Of a DNA stretch of 15,990 bases, positions 5,913 through 12,383 are shown in pieces (position 1 is the first letter of the stretch; the number at the start of each line of letters is the position of its first letter). Position numbers and translations under genes: made by a program. Under the pieces are notes generated by a model. That model saw only the letters and a list, made by a program, of their open reading frames with translations, had not been told where the DNA came from and searched no databases. The stretch is from Candidatus Aenigmatarchaeota archaeon (GTDB lineage: Archaea > Aenigmatarchaeota > Aenigmatarchaeia > QMZP01): positions 1-15,990 of the forward strand of contig VGIZ01000003.1 of NCBI GenBank assembly GCA_016867675.1. Reading direction: 5' to 3'.

Positions 5913-7353
5913 CTAACCCTTTAACACTCCAATCGGCTCCATCCTGACAGCCTTGAGCGAGATGCCTGCGCCATGGACTGAGTTGATGACCTCTTCCACG
6001 TCCTTGTAGGCATGCGGGGCCTCCTCAGCGAGGACCTGGGGGTTGGTGGCGCGCGATTCTATGCCCTTCTTGAGCAGCTCTTCCTTTATCCTGCCGCCCC
6101 AGAACTTCCTTATTGCGCCTTCGCGGCTCATGGCCCGGCCTGCGCCGTGGCAGCTTGAGCCGAACGACTTCTCCATCGCAGCCTCGGTGCCCCTGAGTAT
6201 GTAGCTTGCAGTTCCCATCGTCCCAGCAATCAGGACAGGGATGTCAGGGAAAGACCTTGTCGCGCCCTTCCTGTGGACATAAACCTTTTTCTTCTCGCCG
6301 CCAATCTTGTGTTCCTCAAACTTTATGACGTTGTGGCAGATGGCATATACCGTGTGCATGTCCATCTCCTGCCACGTCCTGGCGAAGACCTGCTCGAAAG
6401 TCTCGCGAATCCACTGCGTCATTACGAGGCGGTTGGTGAAGGAGTAGTTGGTGGCAGCTTTCATCGCGGCGAAGAAGTCCTGGCCTTCCTTTGAATTCGC
6501 AGGCGCGCACGCCAGCTGCCTGTCAGGAATCCATATCTTGTATTTCCTGACCGCCTCCTCCTGCGACTTCAGGTAGTCTGTAGCCACCTGGTGGCCAAGC
6601 CCGCGCGAGCCGCAGTGCAGCATTATCATGACTTGGTCTTTCCTGTTTATGCCCAGCGAGCCTGAGAATTTCGGGTCAATCACGTCGCTGACGCGCTGCA
6701 TCTCAAGGAAGTGGTTGCCCGCGCCGAGCGTCCCGAGCTGGTCCCTTCCGCGCTGCTTCGCCAGGCTGCTGACCTTGGAAGGGTCCGCGCCCTCCATGCA
6801 GCCGTTGTCCTCTGTCCTCGCTATGTCCTCCTTGACGCCGTAGCCGTTCTTCACGCCCCATCCCATTCCCTTCACAAGGACTTCGTCAAGCTGGTCAGGC
6901 GTCAGCTTGAGCTTGCCGCGCGCGCCCACGCCGCATGGTATTGCCCTGAAAAGCGCATCAACAAGCTGCCTCATCTTCGGCCTGACCTCTGCCGCTGTCA
7001 GGTTGGTCCTTATCGCATTCACCCCGCAGTTTATGTCGAAGCCGCACAAACCCGAGGAGATTATCCCGTTTTCCGCATCAAAAGCGCTTACTGCACCCAT
7101 TGGAAGGCCGTTAAGGGGCAGACAACCGAATGCCGGTTGAATGCAATCCCCAGTGCATGTCTGGCAGGCCGACGACAGGCTCGATTACGCCTGGCAAACA
7201 TGCAACATTGGTCAGCTGGGTGATGGCGTCGTCTTCAAGCGCGCCAAAGACCGCGTCGTTGGCTATTATCTTGGCGTCGACGCGCATCTTGTCCCTGCTT
7301 CCCTTGGGCAGAAGCCACTCAAAATCGCTGATTCTTTTCACTTTTTCTTTCAT
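5913..7353 (-). CDS. rtcB: RNA-splicing ligase RtcB, coding region split by a 34-nt intron
   Basis: RtcB joins RNA 2',3'-cyclic phosphate and 5'-OH ends with GTP and Mn, and is the archaeal tRNA exon ligase. Exon 1 (7353-7146) and exon 2 (7111-5913) join to 1407 nt, or 468 residues, a normal length. Exon 1 ends PVVGLPDMHWG; exon 2 holds GFDINCGVN, with the metal-binding Cys, and CHGAGRAMSREGA, which carries the GMP-accepting His region. Without removal of 7112-7145 the frame stops after 80 residues; removal gives HWGYGLPMGAVSAF, matching the conserved HWGYGxPxG region. The start has a strong AAAGGAGGT ribosome site. It follows archease by 38 bases. A frameshifted pseudogene is less likely, because the gap has a precise BHB fold and everything else is intact. 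Confidence 0.88.
7112..7145 (-). other. BHB intron inside the rtcB coding sequence, 34 nt
   Basis: Reading the minus strand, exon bases GGGG (7151-7148) pair with CCCU (7117-7114) as the central helix. Bulge 1 is A-U|U (7147-7145) and bulge 2 is U-A|A (7113-7111). The inner helix is GCA/UGC (7144-7142/7120-7118), a two-by-two loop, then CAACCG/CGGUUG (7139-7134/7128-7123) closed by GCAUU. Cutting between the second and third base of each bulge removes exactly 34 nt and creates the Tyr codon U+AC of HWGYG. The outer helix is poor, so this is a relaxed BHB. The intron has no coding capacity. Confidence 0.85.
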
Positions 7354-7391
7354 CAGTACCTCCTTTTGTCGAGCATTATTGACTCATCATT

Positions 7392-7817
7392 TTAAATATC
7401 CAGCACCACAGCAGCCTTCCAACCCCGCTTGTCGTCGCCCTCCAGCCTGAAGTCGTGGTAAGTGACTGATTTTACGACGGTGAGGCTGTTCTTCGGCTTC
7501 GCCTCCTCGCCGTAGCACGTAGCTTTGAGCTTATTTCCATTTATCTTCACCTTGAAGGCGGAGAAGAACATGCTGTGTATGTCAACGAGCGCAATGACCT
7601 CGCCGAGCCAGTTGAAGAGCAGGTCCTGCATGTCCCTGCCCTCGACAGAGACCTCGATGCTGTCCTTCGGCTTCACGTTCCTGATAGAGCACATCACCGA
7701 GCTGAGCGCCAGCGCGGCGTTCTCAAAAAGCTCGCTGGCGCTGTGGCCGTATGCCTCGAACTTCACGTCGGACGTCGGCCCCTTGACGAACTTGTATTTC
7801 ATGGCTTCACCACTCAT
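7392..7817 (-). CDS. Archease (RtcB activator)
   Basis: Archease is a small protein that helps RtcB become guanylylated and turn over many times. The sequence matches the family: a short first strand, then SDVKFEAYGHSASELFENAALALSSVM, where the Asp is one of the conserved metal-site acids, LLFNWLGEVIALVD in the centre, and KSVTYHDFRLE near the end, with the terminal Asp in VVLDI. From the ATG at 7817 it has 141 residues, typical for the family, and this start overlaps the previous stop as ATGA. An alternative ATG at 7802, preceded by GGTGA, would give 136 residues and also fits. It lies immediately upstream of rtcB on the same strand, the classic partner arrangement. Confidence 0.92.
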   Translation of the reverse strand: MSGEAMKYKFVKGPTSDVKFEAYGHSASELFENAALALSSVMCSIRNVKPKDSIEVSVEGRDMQDLLFNWLGEVIALVDIHSMFFSAFKVKINGNKLKATCYGEEAKPKNSLTVVKSVTYHDFRLEGDDKRGWKAAVVLDI

Positions 7818-8428
7818 ATGATTGTGACCTCGCAATTGCACAGCCTCTTGAACTTCTCGGCGTCGGATTTGCTGCCTGTGATGACGCCGTAATGCATGGG
7901 CACGGCGGCCTTCGGCCTTATGTCCTCGTTGGCGGCTGCGGCCGCCTCCTCGGCTGTCATGGTGTATGTCCCTGAAACAGGCAGCAGCGCAATGTCAATG
8001 CTGCCCAGGCTTTTCATCTCGGGAATCCTGTCCGTGTCGCCGGCATGGTATATCCTTCTGCCGTCAATGGTGATGACATAGCCGACGCCCAGGCCCTTCG
8101 GGTGGTAGGGCTTGTTCCTGTTGTAGGCAGGAACGGCTTCTATGGCTATGTCGCCTATGACCTTCTGCCCGCCTGCAGAGATGACCGTCACGCCCTGCAG
8201 CTTTGCTTTGACGCCTGCCGGGCCGATTATGGTGGTGCTTTCCTTCCTCAGCCGCTCGACGGAATCCTCATCGCAGTGGTCAAAGTGCTCATGGGTTATC
8301 AGGATTATGTCCGCCGGGCCGCCCTTCGGCGCCTTGAACGGGTCTATGCAGATTGCCTTGCTCTCGTGCATTATCCTGAAGCCGCTGTGCCCGATGTGCT
8401 GGATTTCAATCCCTTCGATAACTGCCAT
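7814..8428 (-). CDS. Metallo-beta-lactamase-fold hydrolase (UPF0173-like)
   Basis: This 204-residue protein has the metal-binding motif ITHEHFDHCD (HxHxDH) near residue 50, preceded by the N-terminal IQHIGHSGFRI, and later HAGDTD and AVPMHYG, which supply the remaining metal ligands. This set is typical of the UPF0173/UlaG-like metal-dependent hydrolases. The substrate is unknown; given the neighbours aIF2-beta, archease and RtcB, an RNA-related role is possible but unproven. The ATG at 8428 follows GAGGAG by eight bases and fits the family N-terminus better than the frame's earlier possible start at 8446. Its stop overlaps the archease start by four bases, which suggests translational coupling. 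Confidence 0.82.
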   Translation of the reverse strand: MAVIEGIEIQHIGHSGFRIMHESKAICIDPFKAPKGGPADIILITHEHFDHCDEDSVERLRKESTTIIGPAGVKAKLQGVTVISAGGQKVIGDIAIEAVPAYNRNKPYHPKGLGVGYVITIDGRRIYHAGDTDRIPEMKSLGSIDIALLPVSGTYTMTAEEAAAAANEDIRPKAAVPMHYGVITGSKSDAEKFKRLCNCEVTII

Positions 8429-8448
8429 AAACACCGCTCCTCGCACAC

Positions 8449-8853
8449 CTAAACCTTCGGCACAGGCGCCTTGTTGCCGCAGGCATCGCAGCGCAGGAAG
8501 ACGCCCTCGTGCTCCTTGACAAGCTTGGAATCAGGCCTGCCGCACTTCGGGCAGGTCACGTACTGCTTCACGTAGAGCTCCAGCTTCTTCTCTATGGCGT
8601 CGGCGCTGAACACGCCGAGGACGACCAGCCGCTGGCCCTCAACCTCGCCCTTGGTGGCGAGCTGCTTGAGCAGGAACTTCAGCAGGTGCTCGGGCTCCCT
8701 GTCCAGCCCGCCCGCTATCTCAAGGAAGTTCGTGATTATGCTCTTGGCGCCGGCCTTCTCCACCTCGGGCCTGGCTATGTGGAACCTGCCAGCTGTCCTC
8801 ACGTCCTCGGGTATCTTTTCCATCCCGCGCTTCAGCAATGCTTCATAGTCCAT
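8449..8853 (-). CDS. Translation initiation factor aIF2 beta subunit
   Basis: This 134-residue protein is the beta subunit of archaeal initiation factor 2, which with alpha and gamma brings initiator tRNA to the ribosome. The order is a short N-terminal helix (DYEALLKRGM), the aIF2-beta/aIF5 core domain (IITNFLEIAGGLDREPEHLLKFLL), and a C-terminal zinc ribbon with CPKCGRPDSK and CDACG. Length matches the family. The start at 8853 has GAGGGA six bases upstream. It is the first full gene of the long minus-strand series and is preceded by a 21-codon ORF whose start mimics its own N-terminus. Confidence 0.94.
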   Translation of the reverse strand: MDYEALLKRGMEKIPEDVRTAGRFHIARPEVEKAGAKSIITNFLEIAGGLDREPEHLLKFLLKQLATKGEVEGQRLVVLGVFSADAIEKKLELYVKQYVTCPKCGRPDSKLVKEHEGVFLRCDACGNKAPVPKV

Positions 8854-8869
8854 AGCACATCCCTCGCGC

Positions 8870-8935
8870 TCATGCCAGACTTCTCCTGAAGTCCAGCATC
8901 CCCCTCTTCAGGAGCTTCTCGTAGTCGTCTGTCAT
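8870..8935 (-). CDS. 21-codon upstream ORF that copies the aIF2-beta N-terminus
   Basis: The peptide MTDDYEKLLKRGMLDFRRSLA shares DYExLLKRGM with the first residues of aIF2-beta, whose ATG lies 16 bases after this stop. TATA-like TTTAATAAG or TTTAAATC elements 20 to 40 bases upstream suggest this ATG is the first one on a leaderless message. A 9-bp perfect inverted repeat lies inside it. It may be a regulatory leader ORF, or the remnant of a partial duplication of the gene start. Translation is not proven. Confidence 0.45.
   Translation of the reverse strand: MTDDYEKLLKRGMLDFRRSLA
8883..8914 (-). promoter_or_regulatory. Stem-loop in the aIF2-beta leader
   Basis: CTCCTGAAG (8883-8891) and CTTCAGGAG (8906-8914) form nine perfect base pairs around a 14-base loop. 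In the message the loop contains AGGGGGATG, an SD-like run followed by AUG. It lies inside the upstream ORF. Confidence 0.5.
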
Positions 8936-8956
8936 AGAAAAATAATTGGGACGTGT

Positions 8957-8974
8957 CTTATTAAATGGATTTAA
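8957..8974 (-). promoter_or_regulatory. Promoter of the aIF2-beta gene series
   Basis: On the minus strand TTTAAATC (8974 downward) and TTTAATAAG lie about 20-40 bases before the ATG at 8935, the expected place for a TATA box of a leaderless transcript. Confidence 0.45.
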
Positions 8975-9000
8975 AGAGCCCTCAAACAACATGCGCGAAT

Positions 9001-9016
9001 TTTGACAGGCGTCAAA
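9001..9016 (+). promoter_or_regulatory. Inverted repeat TTTGAC-N4-GTCAAA, possible operator
   Basis: TTTGAC and GTCAAA, spaced by four bases, lie immediately upstream of a TATA-like TTTATATA (about 9019-9026) on the plus strand. Such placement over the BRE suits a transcription-factor site. It could also be a short hairpin. Confidence 0.4.
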
Positions 9017-9046
9017 AACTTTATATACCGCCGATACAATAGAAAG

Positions 9047-9190
9047 GCAGCAATCATGCTGCAACTGAGTTAGAACCATCAAAGAACACGGGCTCATTTC
9101 AAGCGCCAACTTGAAACGGGCAATGCGACCATCAAGCGAATTCTGATTTCGTTACAATTCAGTTCATCCAATTCTGCTTGTGAAATAATT
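9047..9190 (+). ncRNA. Possible structured leader or small RNA upstream of ftsZ
   Basis: This stretch has no credible ORF. It begins about 25 bases after the TATA-like element at 9019-9026. It holds two clear stem-loops: GCAGCA/TGCTGC (9047-9052/9057-9062) and TTTCAAG/CTTGAAA (9097-9103/9110-9116). A GAATT/AATTC pair follows near 9138-9160. It does not look like a tRNA, RNase P or SRP RNA, and I see no C/D box pair. It may be a long ftsZ leader or a separate small RNA. Confidence 0.3.
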
Positions 9191-9198
9191 GAAACGCG

Positions 9199-9236
9199 TA
9201 TTTAAATACTTTAAACCGCGGCTGAAAGGCCTTTCA
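9199..9236 (+). promoter_or_regulatory. ftsZ-proximal promoter and 14-bp palindrome
   Basis: GTATTTAAATAC (9199-9210) is a TATA-like and palindromic sequence. It is followed by the perfect palindrome TGAAAGGCCTTTCA at 9223-9236, about where transcription would start, so it may be an operator or an RNA hairpin. Confidence 0.45.
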
Positions 9237-9302
9237 CGCTTTCAATTTCAAAAAGGGAGGGAAATGCGGCTGAGACTGCAATGCTTCAGATGGTCTCAGG
9301 CA

Positions 9303-9330
9303 TTTCCCCCTATAAAATACGGGAGGGAAA
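9303..9330 (+). promoter_or_regulatory. Ribosome binding site of ftsZ within a possible hairpin
   Basis: GGGAGGG (9321-9327) sits at good spacing before the ATG at 9333. TTTCCC (9303-9308) can pair with GGGAAA (9325-9330), which would partly hide the site. A second GGGAGGGAA occurs at 9255-9263, before an in-frame ATG at 9264. Confidence 0.45.
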
Positions 9331-9332
9331 TA

Positions 9333-10451
9333 ATGGCAGAATCTTTGGTTCAGGAGGCAATCGACAAGGGTCTTGAGAAGGCGGAAGTCATCCCCGAGAG
9401 GCAGAGCATCGAGGAGCTGCAAAAACAATTCGGCCTTGAGGTGAGGGACGCGAAGATAATGGTCTTCGGCTGCGGGGGCGCGGGCAACAACAGCGTGACA
9501 AGGCTTGCGGATCTTGGCGTTTTCGGCGCAAAGACCGTGGCTCTGAACACCGACGCCAAGCACCTTCACGTTTCGAAGGCTGACACAAAGATACTCATCG
9601 GCAGGGAGCTCACAAAGGGGCTCGGCGCAGGCGGCTACCCTGAGATAGGCAAGAAGGCCGCCCTTGAGAGCGCAAGGGAGATAAAGAAGGAGCTTGAGGG
9701 CATGGACATGGTCTACCTTGTGACAGGGCTCGGCGGAGGGACAGGCACTGGTGCTTCGCCTGTTGTGGCGAAGATAGCGAGGGAGATGGGCGCCATAACC
9801 ATAGGCTGCGTCACCATGCCGTTCAAGATAGAGGGCGCCAGGATGAGGAAGGCAGAGGATGGCCTAGGCGAGCTGAGGCAGGTCTGCGACACGGTCATCG
9901 TGATAGAGAACGACAGGCTGCTCAAGGTCGCGGGAGACCTTCCGCTGCAGCAGGCGTTCGGCGTTGCGGACAACCTCGTGTCAACAATCATAAAGGGCAT
10001 AACCGAGACCATATCAACGCCTTCGCTGGTAAACCTCGACTATGCGGACGTGAAGACCATCATGCACTCGGGCGGCGTGGCTGCCTGCGGCTTCGGCGAG
10101 TCCAACACGTCAGGCAGGGCCGAGGAAGCTGTCGTAAAGGCGCTGACAAATCCGCTGCTAGAGGTGGATTACGACGGGGCAACGGGCGCGCTGGTGCACA
10201 TAACAGGCGGCGACGACCTCAGGCTTGAGGAAGTCAACCTCATAGGCGAGTATGTCTCAAGGCACCTTGATCCCGACGCGCAGGTCATCTGGGGCGCGAG
10301 GCTTGACCCTGCATTCAAGGGCAAGGTAAGGGTCATAACCATTGTCACGGGCGTGAAGTCGCCGTGGATACTCGGTCCTATCGAGCTTGCAGAGGCCCCG
10401 CAGAAGGCCGTGGAGATGTCCCACAGGCTGGGCATCCCGGTATACGCGTAA
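9333..10451 (+). CDS. ftsZ: Cell division protein FtsZ
   Basis: FtsZ is the tubulin-like GTPase that polymerises into the division ring on the inner face of the membrane. The first GTP-binding loop is FGCGGAGNN at residues 45-53, the tubulin signature GGGTGTG is at 134-140, and ENDRLLK and the T7-loop region NLDYADVKTIM follow, so nucleotide binding and hydrolysis look intact. From ATG 9333 the protein has 372 residues, with a short helical N-terminal extension and an abrupt end after the C-terminal domain (GIPVYA). The start is chosen for GGAGG six bases upstream. An in-frame ATG at 9264, with the same SD-like sequence only about three bases away, would add 23 residues. It is transcribed alone, divergently from the aIF2-beta series. 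Confidence 0.95.
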   Translation: MAESLVQEAIDKGLEKAEVIPERQSIEELQKQFGLEVRDAKIMVFGCGGAGNNSVTRLADLGVFGAKTVALNTDAKHLHVSKADTKILIGRELTKGLGAGGYPEIGKKAALESAREIKKELEGMDMVYLVTGLGGGTGTGASPVVAKIAREMGAITIGCVTMPFKIEGARMRKAEDGLGELRQVCDTVIVIENDRLLKVAGDLPLQQAFGVADNLVSTIIKGITETISTPSLVNLDYADVKTIMHSGGVAACGFGESNTSGRAEEAVVKALTNPLLEVDYDGATGALVHITGGDDLRLEEVNLIGEYVSRHLDPDAQVIWGARLDPAFKGKVRVITIVTGVKSPWILGPIELAEAPQKAVEMSHRLGIPVYA

Positions 10452-10459
10452 AATTTCGG

Positions 10460-10492
10460 GGGGTTATTCTTTCCCCTTTCATTTTTATTTTT
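10460..10492 (+). terminator. Terminator after ftsZ
   Basis: GGGG/CCCC (10460-10463/10473-10476) can form a short hairpin, and the following TTTCATTTTTATTTTT run is T-rich. Archaeal termination commonly needs only such T-runs. Confidence 0.5.
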
Positions 10493-10524
10493 GATGCTGG
10501 CAGAAGAGGCACTGCTGATAAATG

Positions 10525-11115
10525 TTATCTTTTCCAAACGATGTATCCATTTACGTTGTTCCTTTCGTATACCTCTAGAATCTCTTCGCAGAATTTTTTC
10601 ATTTTATCATCATTCTTTATTTTTGCCAGTTCATACAGCCTTATGAACATTCTCTTGCCTGTCTCTGTTTGCTTGTAATTTTTCTTCTGGAAGTTATGCT
10701 GCGCACATAGTGTCTGGCCATTTTCTATTGTAGCTTCTCCACCAAGGTCTTTGGATATAATATGATCAGCGTGTATCTCTACACCATCCTCTCTGCCTTT
10801 TCCGCATCTCACACAACGATAATTATCTCGCTTGAATATTGCTTCCTTTTGTGCAGGCGTGAAATCTTCTAACTCTCTATTCTCTACAAAATTAGGATCA
10901 TATCTGTATACGCCTTTTGATATTTTGATAAGAAAACCTTCTTGAGATAGTTTTCTAATGGCTCTGTCGGGGTCACGAAAAACTTTACCTGTTCTTTTCT
11001 TGTATTCTTCAGTAACCCAATCAACTATTTCTGGATGCTTAATATCACGTTTCGGGTGATTCTTGAAGTATTCCATAATGAGGTTGTCCTGTTTGGTCTC
11101 CTCATCATTTGTCAT
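10525..11115 (-). CDS. HNH endonuclease with N-terminal winged helix, probable restriction enzyme
   Basis: This 196-residue protein has two parts. Residues about 20-75 (IKHPEIVDWVTEEYKKRTG ... LIKISKGVYRY) look like a winged-helix DNA-binding domain. Residues about 90-145 are an HNH nuclease, with CVRCGK, the HADHI segment carrying the catalytic His, and NGQTLCAQHNFQKKNY with the second Cys and the final His. HNH nucleases cut DNA with one metal ion. It starts 10 bases after the methyltransferase stop, which points to a type II restriction-modification pair that cuts unmodified DNA. Codons and base composition are much more AT-rich than the flanking genes, indicating transfer. A solitary homing-type nuclease is less likely given the partner. 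Confidence 0.8.
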   Translation of the reverse strand: MTNDEETKQDNLIMEYFKNHPKRDIKHPEIVDWVTEEYKKRTGKVFRDPDRAIRKLSQEGFLIKISKGVYRYDPNFVENRELEDFTPAQKEAIFKRDNYRCVRCGKGREDGVEIHADHIISKDLGGEATIENGQTLCAQHNFQKKNYKQTETGKRMFIRLYELAKIKNDDKMKKFCEEILEVYERNNVNGYIVWKR

Positions 11116-11125
11116 GATACCACTT

Positions 11126-11926
11126 CTACCTTTTAATTTCTATTTCATTAAGCTTTTTGTCTAATACTTTCGCTTCATTAATCAATCTTTTTTTAGCTAG
11201 AGCACAATATTCTTCATCAATATCAAGGCCTATAGACTTTCTCTTGTTCAACTGCGCGGCAATTAGTGTTGTTCCACTACCAACAAACGGGTCCAAAACA
11301 ACATCACCTACATAGCTAAACATTTTTATGCACCTCTTGGGTAGCTCTACTGGGAAAGGTGCTGGGTGACCAACTCTCTTTTTGCTCTCGCCGCTGAAAG
11401 TCCACATACCATTTGTCCAATCGATGAAATCTTTCTTGCTTATATCGGATTCTTTCTTTTCTTTTTTCTTCCATGTATCCTTGTAAAAAATTACTATAAC
11501 CTCAACGGGTGCTATAATATATGGGGCGCTTGCACTCATATAAGAGCCCCACGCTGTTCTTCTTGATATGTTGCCTTCATTCCAGATTATTGTGGAATGA
11601 TATTTGTATCCTATTTTCTTTGCGATCGTGGTAATGTCGGCGCAGACGCTTTGTTGTCCACCCTTGTTTTTGTCGAGCGGTATGTTCAAACACAATCTGC
11701 CATCAGACTTTAACCATTCAAAACATCTAGATAACCATTTCCTTGTGAATTCTAGGTATTCAGGATAGGATATTTCATCATTGTGGGTGTTGTACTTTAT
11801 ATCAACATTATATGGCGGCGAGGTCACTATCAAATCAACGCTTGATTTTTCGATGAAGTTCGTCGTAAGAACATCGTCTTGAATTATCTTCACGCCGTTG
11901 TGCTCAAAAAACACCTTTCCACCCAT
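11126..11926 (-). CDS. Site-specific DNA methyltransferase (N4-cytosine or N6-adenine, TSPPYN type)
   Basis: This 266-residue AdoMet-dependent DNA methyltransferase has the catalytic motif TSPPYN at residues 35-40 near the N-terminus and the AdoMet-binding motif DPFVGSGTT near residue 215. This is the order of the beta group of amino-methyltransferases. A Ser before PPY is most common in N4-cytosine enzymes but also occurs in N6-adenine ones, so the modified base is uncertain. The target-recognition region lies between the motifs (WNEGNISRRTAWGSYMSASAP and onward). The start has a TATA-like TTTAAATAAG about 20 bases upstream, consistent with a leaderless message. It is AT-rich like the HNH gene that follows, and the pair forms a probable acquired restriction-modification unit. 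Confidence 0.88.
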   Translation of the reverse strand: MGGKVFFEHNGVKIIQDDVLTTNFIEKSSVDLIVTSPPYNVDIKYNTHNDEISYPEYLEFTRKWLSRCFEWLKSDGRLCLNIPLDKNKGGQQSVCADITTIAKKIGYKYHSTIIWNEGNISRRTAWGSYMSASAPYIIAPVEVIVIFYKDTWKKKEKKESDISKKDFIDWTNGMWTFSGESKKRVGHPAPFPVELPKRCIKMFSYVGDVVLDPFVGSGTTLIAAQLNKRKSIGLDIDEEYCALAKKRLINEAKVLDKKLNEIEIKR

Positions 11927-12027
11927 ACATCATACTTATTTCTCTTATTTAAACGGCTAGGGTAGGACCATGCCGCTAGGGCCGCTAGAATCTGTTTCTA
12001 CAGGCTCAGGCTCGTCCTTCACGAACC

Positions 12028-12279
12028 CTATAAGCTCAGCGAGGTTCGGATGTTCTCGACGCTCTGGACGCCCTTCACCTTTCCTAGGCTTTCTTCCAGC
12101 TTCTCAATCTCCCCGGAGGCGTCAGGGATGAGCTTTGTGAACTTGTAGGCTGTCAGGCCAAAGGCAACAGGCTCCTCCTCAAGCCGGTTGGGCTTCAGCT
12201 TCTCCAGCGCAGCCTTGACTGCCGCCGCGGAGTCCGGAGACTCAGGCATCACACGGAATACGACGATTACTGTTCCCAT
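12028..12279 (-). CDS. Elongation factor aEF-1 beta
   Basis: This 83-residue protein is the archaeal elongation factor 1-beta, the nucleotide exchange factor for aEF-1 alpha. It consists only of the small alpha-beta exchange domain: a first strand MGTVIVVFRVMPES, a helix, the conserved FGLTAYKFTKLIPD strand and the final VKGVQSVENI segment. Length matches the family. I chose ATG 12279, because family members begin with MGxVxVxxRVMPES; an ATG nine bases earlier (12288) is also in frame. It lies 104 bases after the zinc-ribbon gene, a pairing common in archaea. Bases 11927-12027, between it and the methyltransferase, hold only the latter's promoter and nothing else I can identify. Confidence 0.93.
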   Translation of the reverse strand: MGTVIVVFRVMPESPDSAAAVKAALEKLKPNRLEEEPVAFGLTAYKFTKLIPDASGEIEKLEESLGKVKGVQSVENIRTSLSL

Positions 12280-12383
12280 AATTTTCATCCTTTGTCATTC
12301 AATCTGAGCATTTGGCTGATAGGCAGTCCCGACAGACACGGCAAAAAATCATCAATCTCTTCGGCAGCGCCCATTCGCCAAAA

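Noticed and set aside
7101..7353. rtcB as a frameshifted pseudogene, or two separate genes (80 and 395 residues)
   Set aside because: The gap is not a point error: exactly 34 nt must go, the excision restores the conserved HWGYG, and the RNA has a BHB at those cuts. All catalytic motifs are intact and the ribosome site is strong.
8870..8935. An intron joining the upstream DYEKLLKRGM to aIF2-beta
   Set aside because: The 9-bp stem is not flanked by 3-nt bulges and a central helix, and the downstream copy already has its own ATG, SD and full N-terminus, so no splicing is needed.
9189..9332. N-terminal extension of FtsZ by 48 residues from 9189
   Set aside because: The sequence is not FtsZ-like, it crosses TATA-like and palindromic elements, and a proper SD stands before 9333.
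11930..11995. Short repeats of GCTAGGG near the methyltransferase start as possible island boundary
   Set aside because: The copies are adjacent rather than flanking the island, and no matching copy was seen near 10450-10520.
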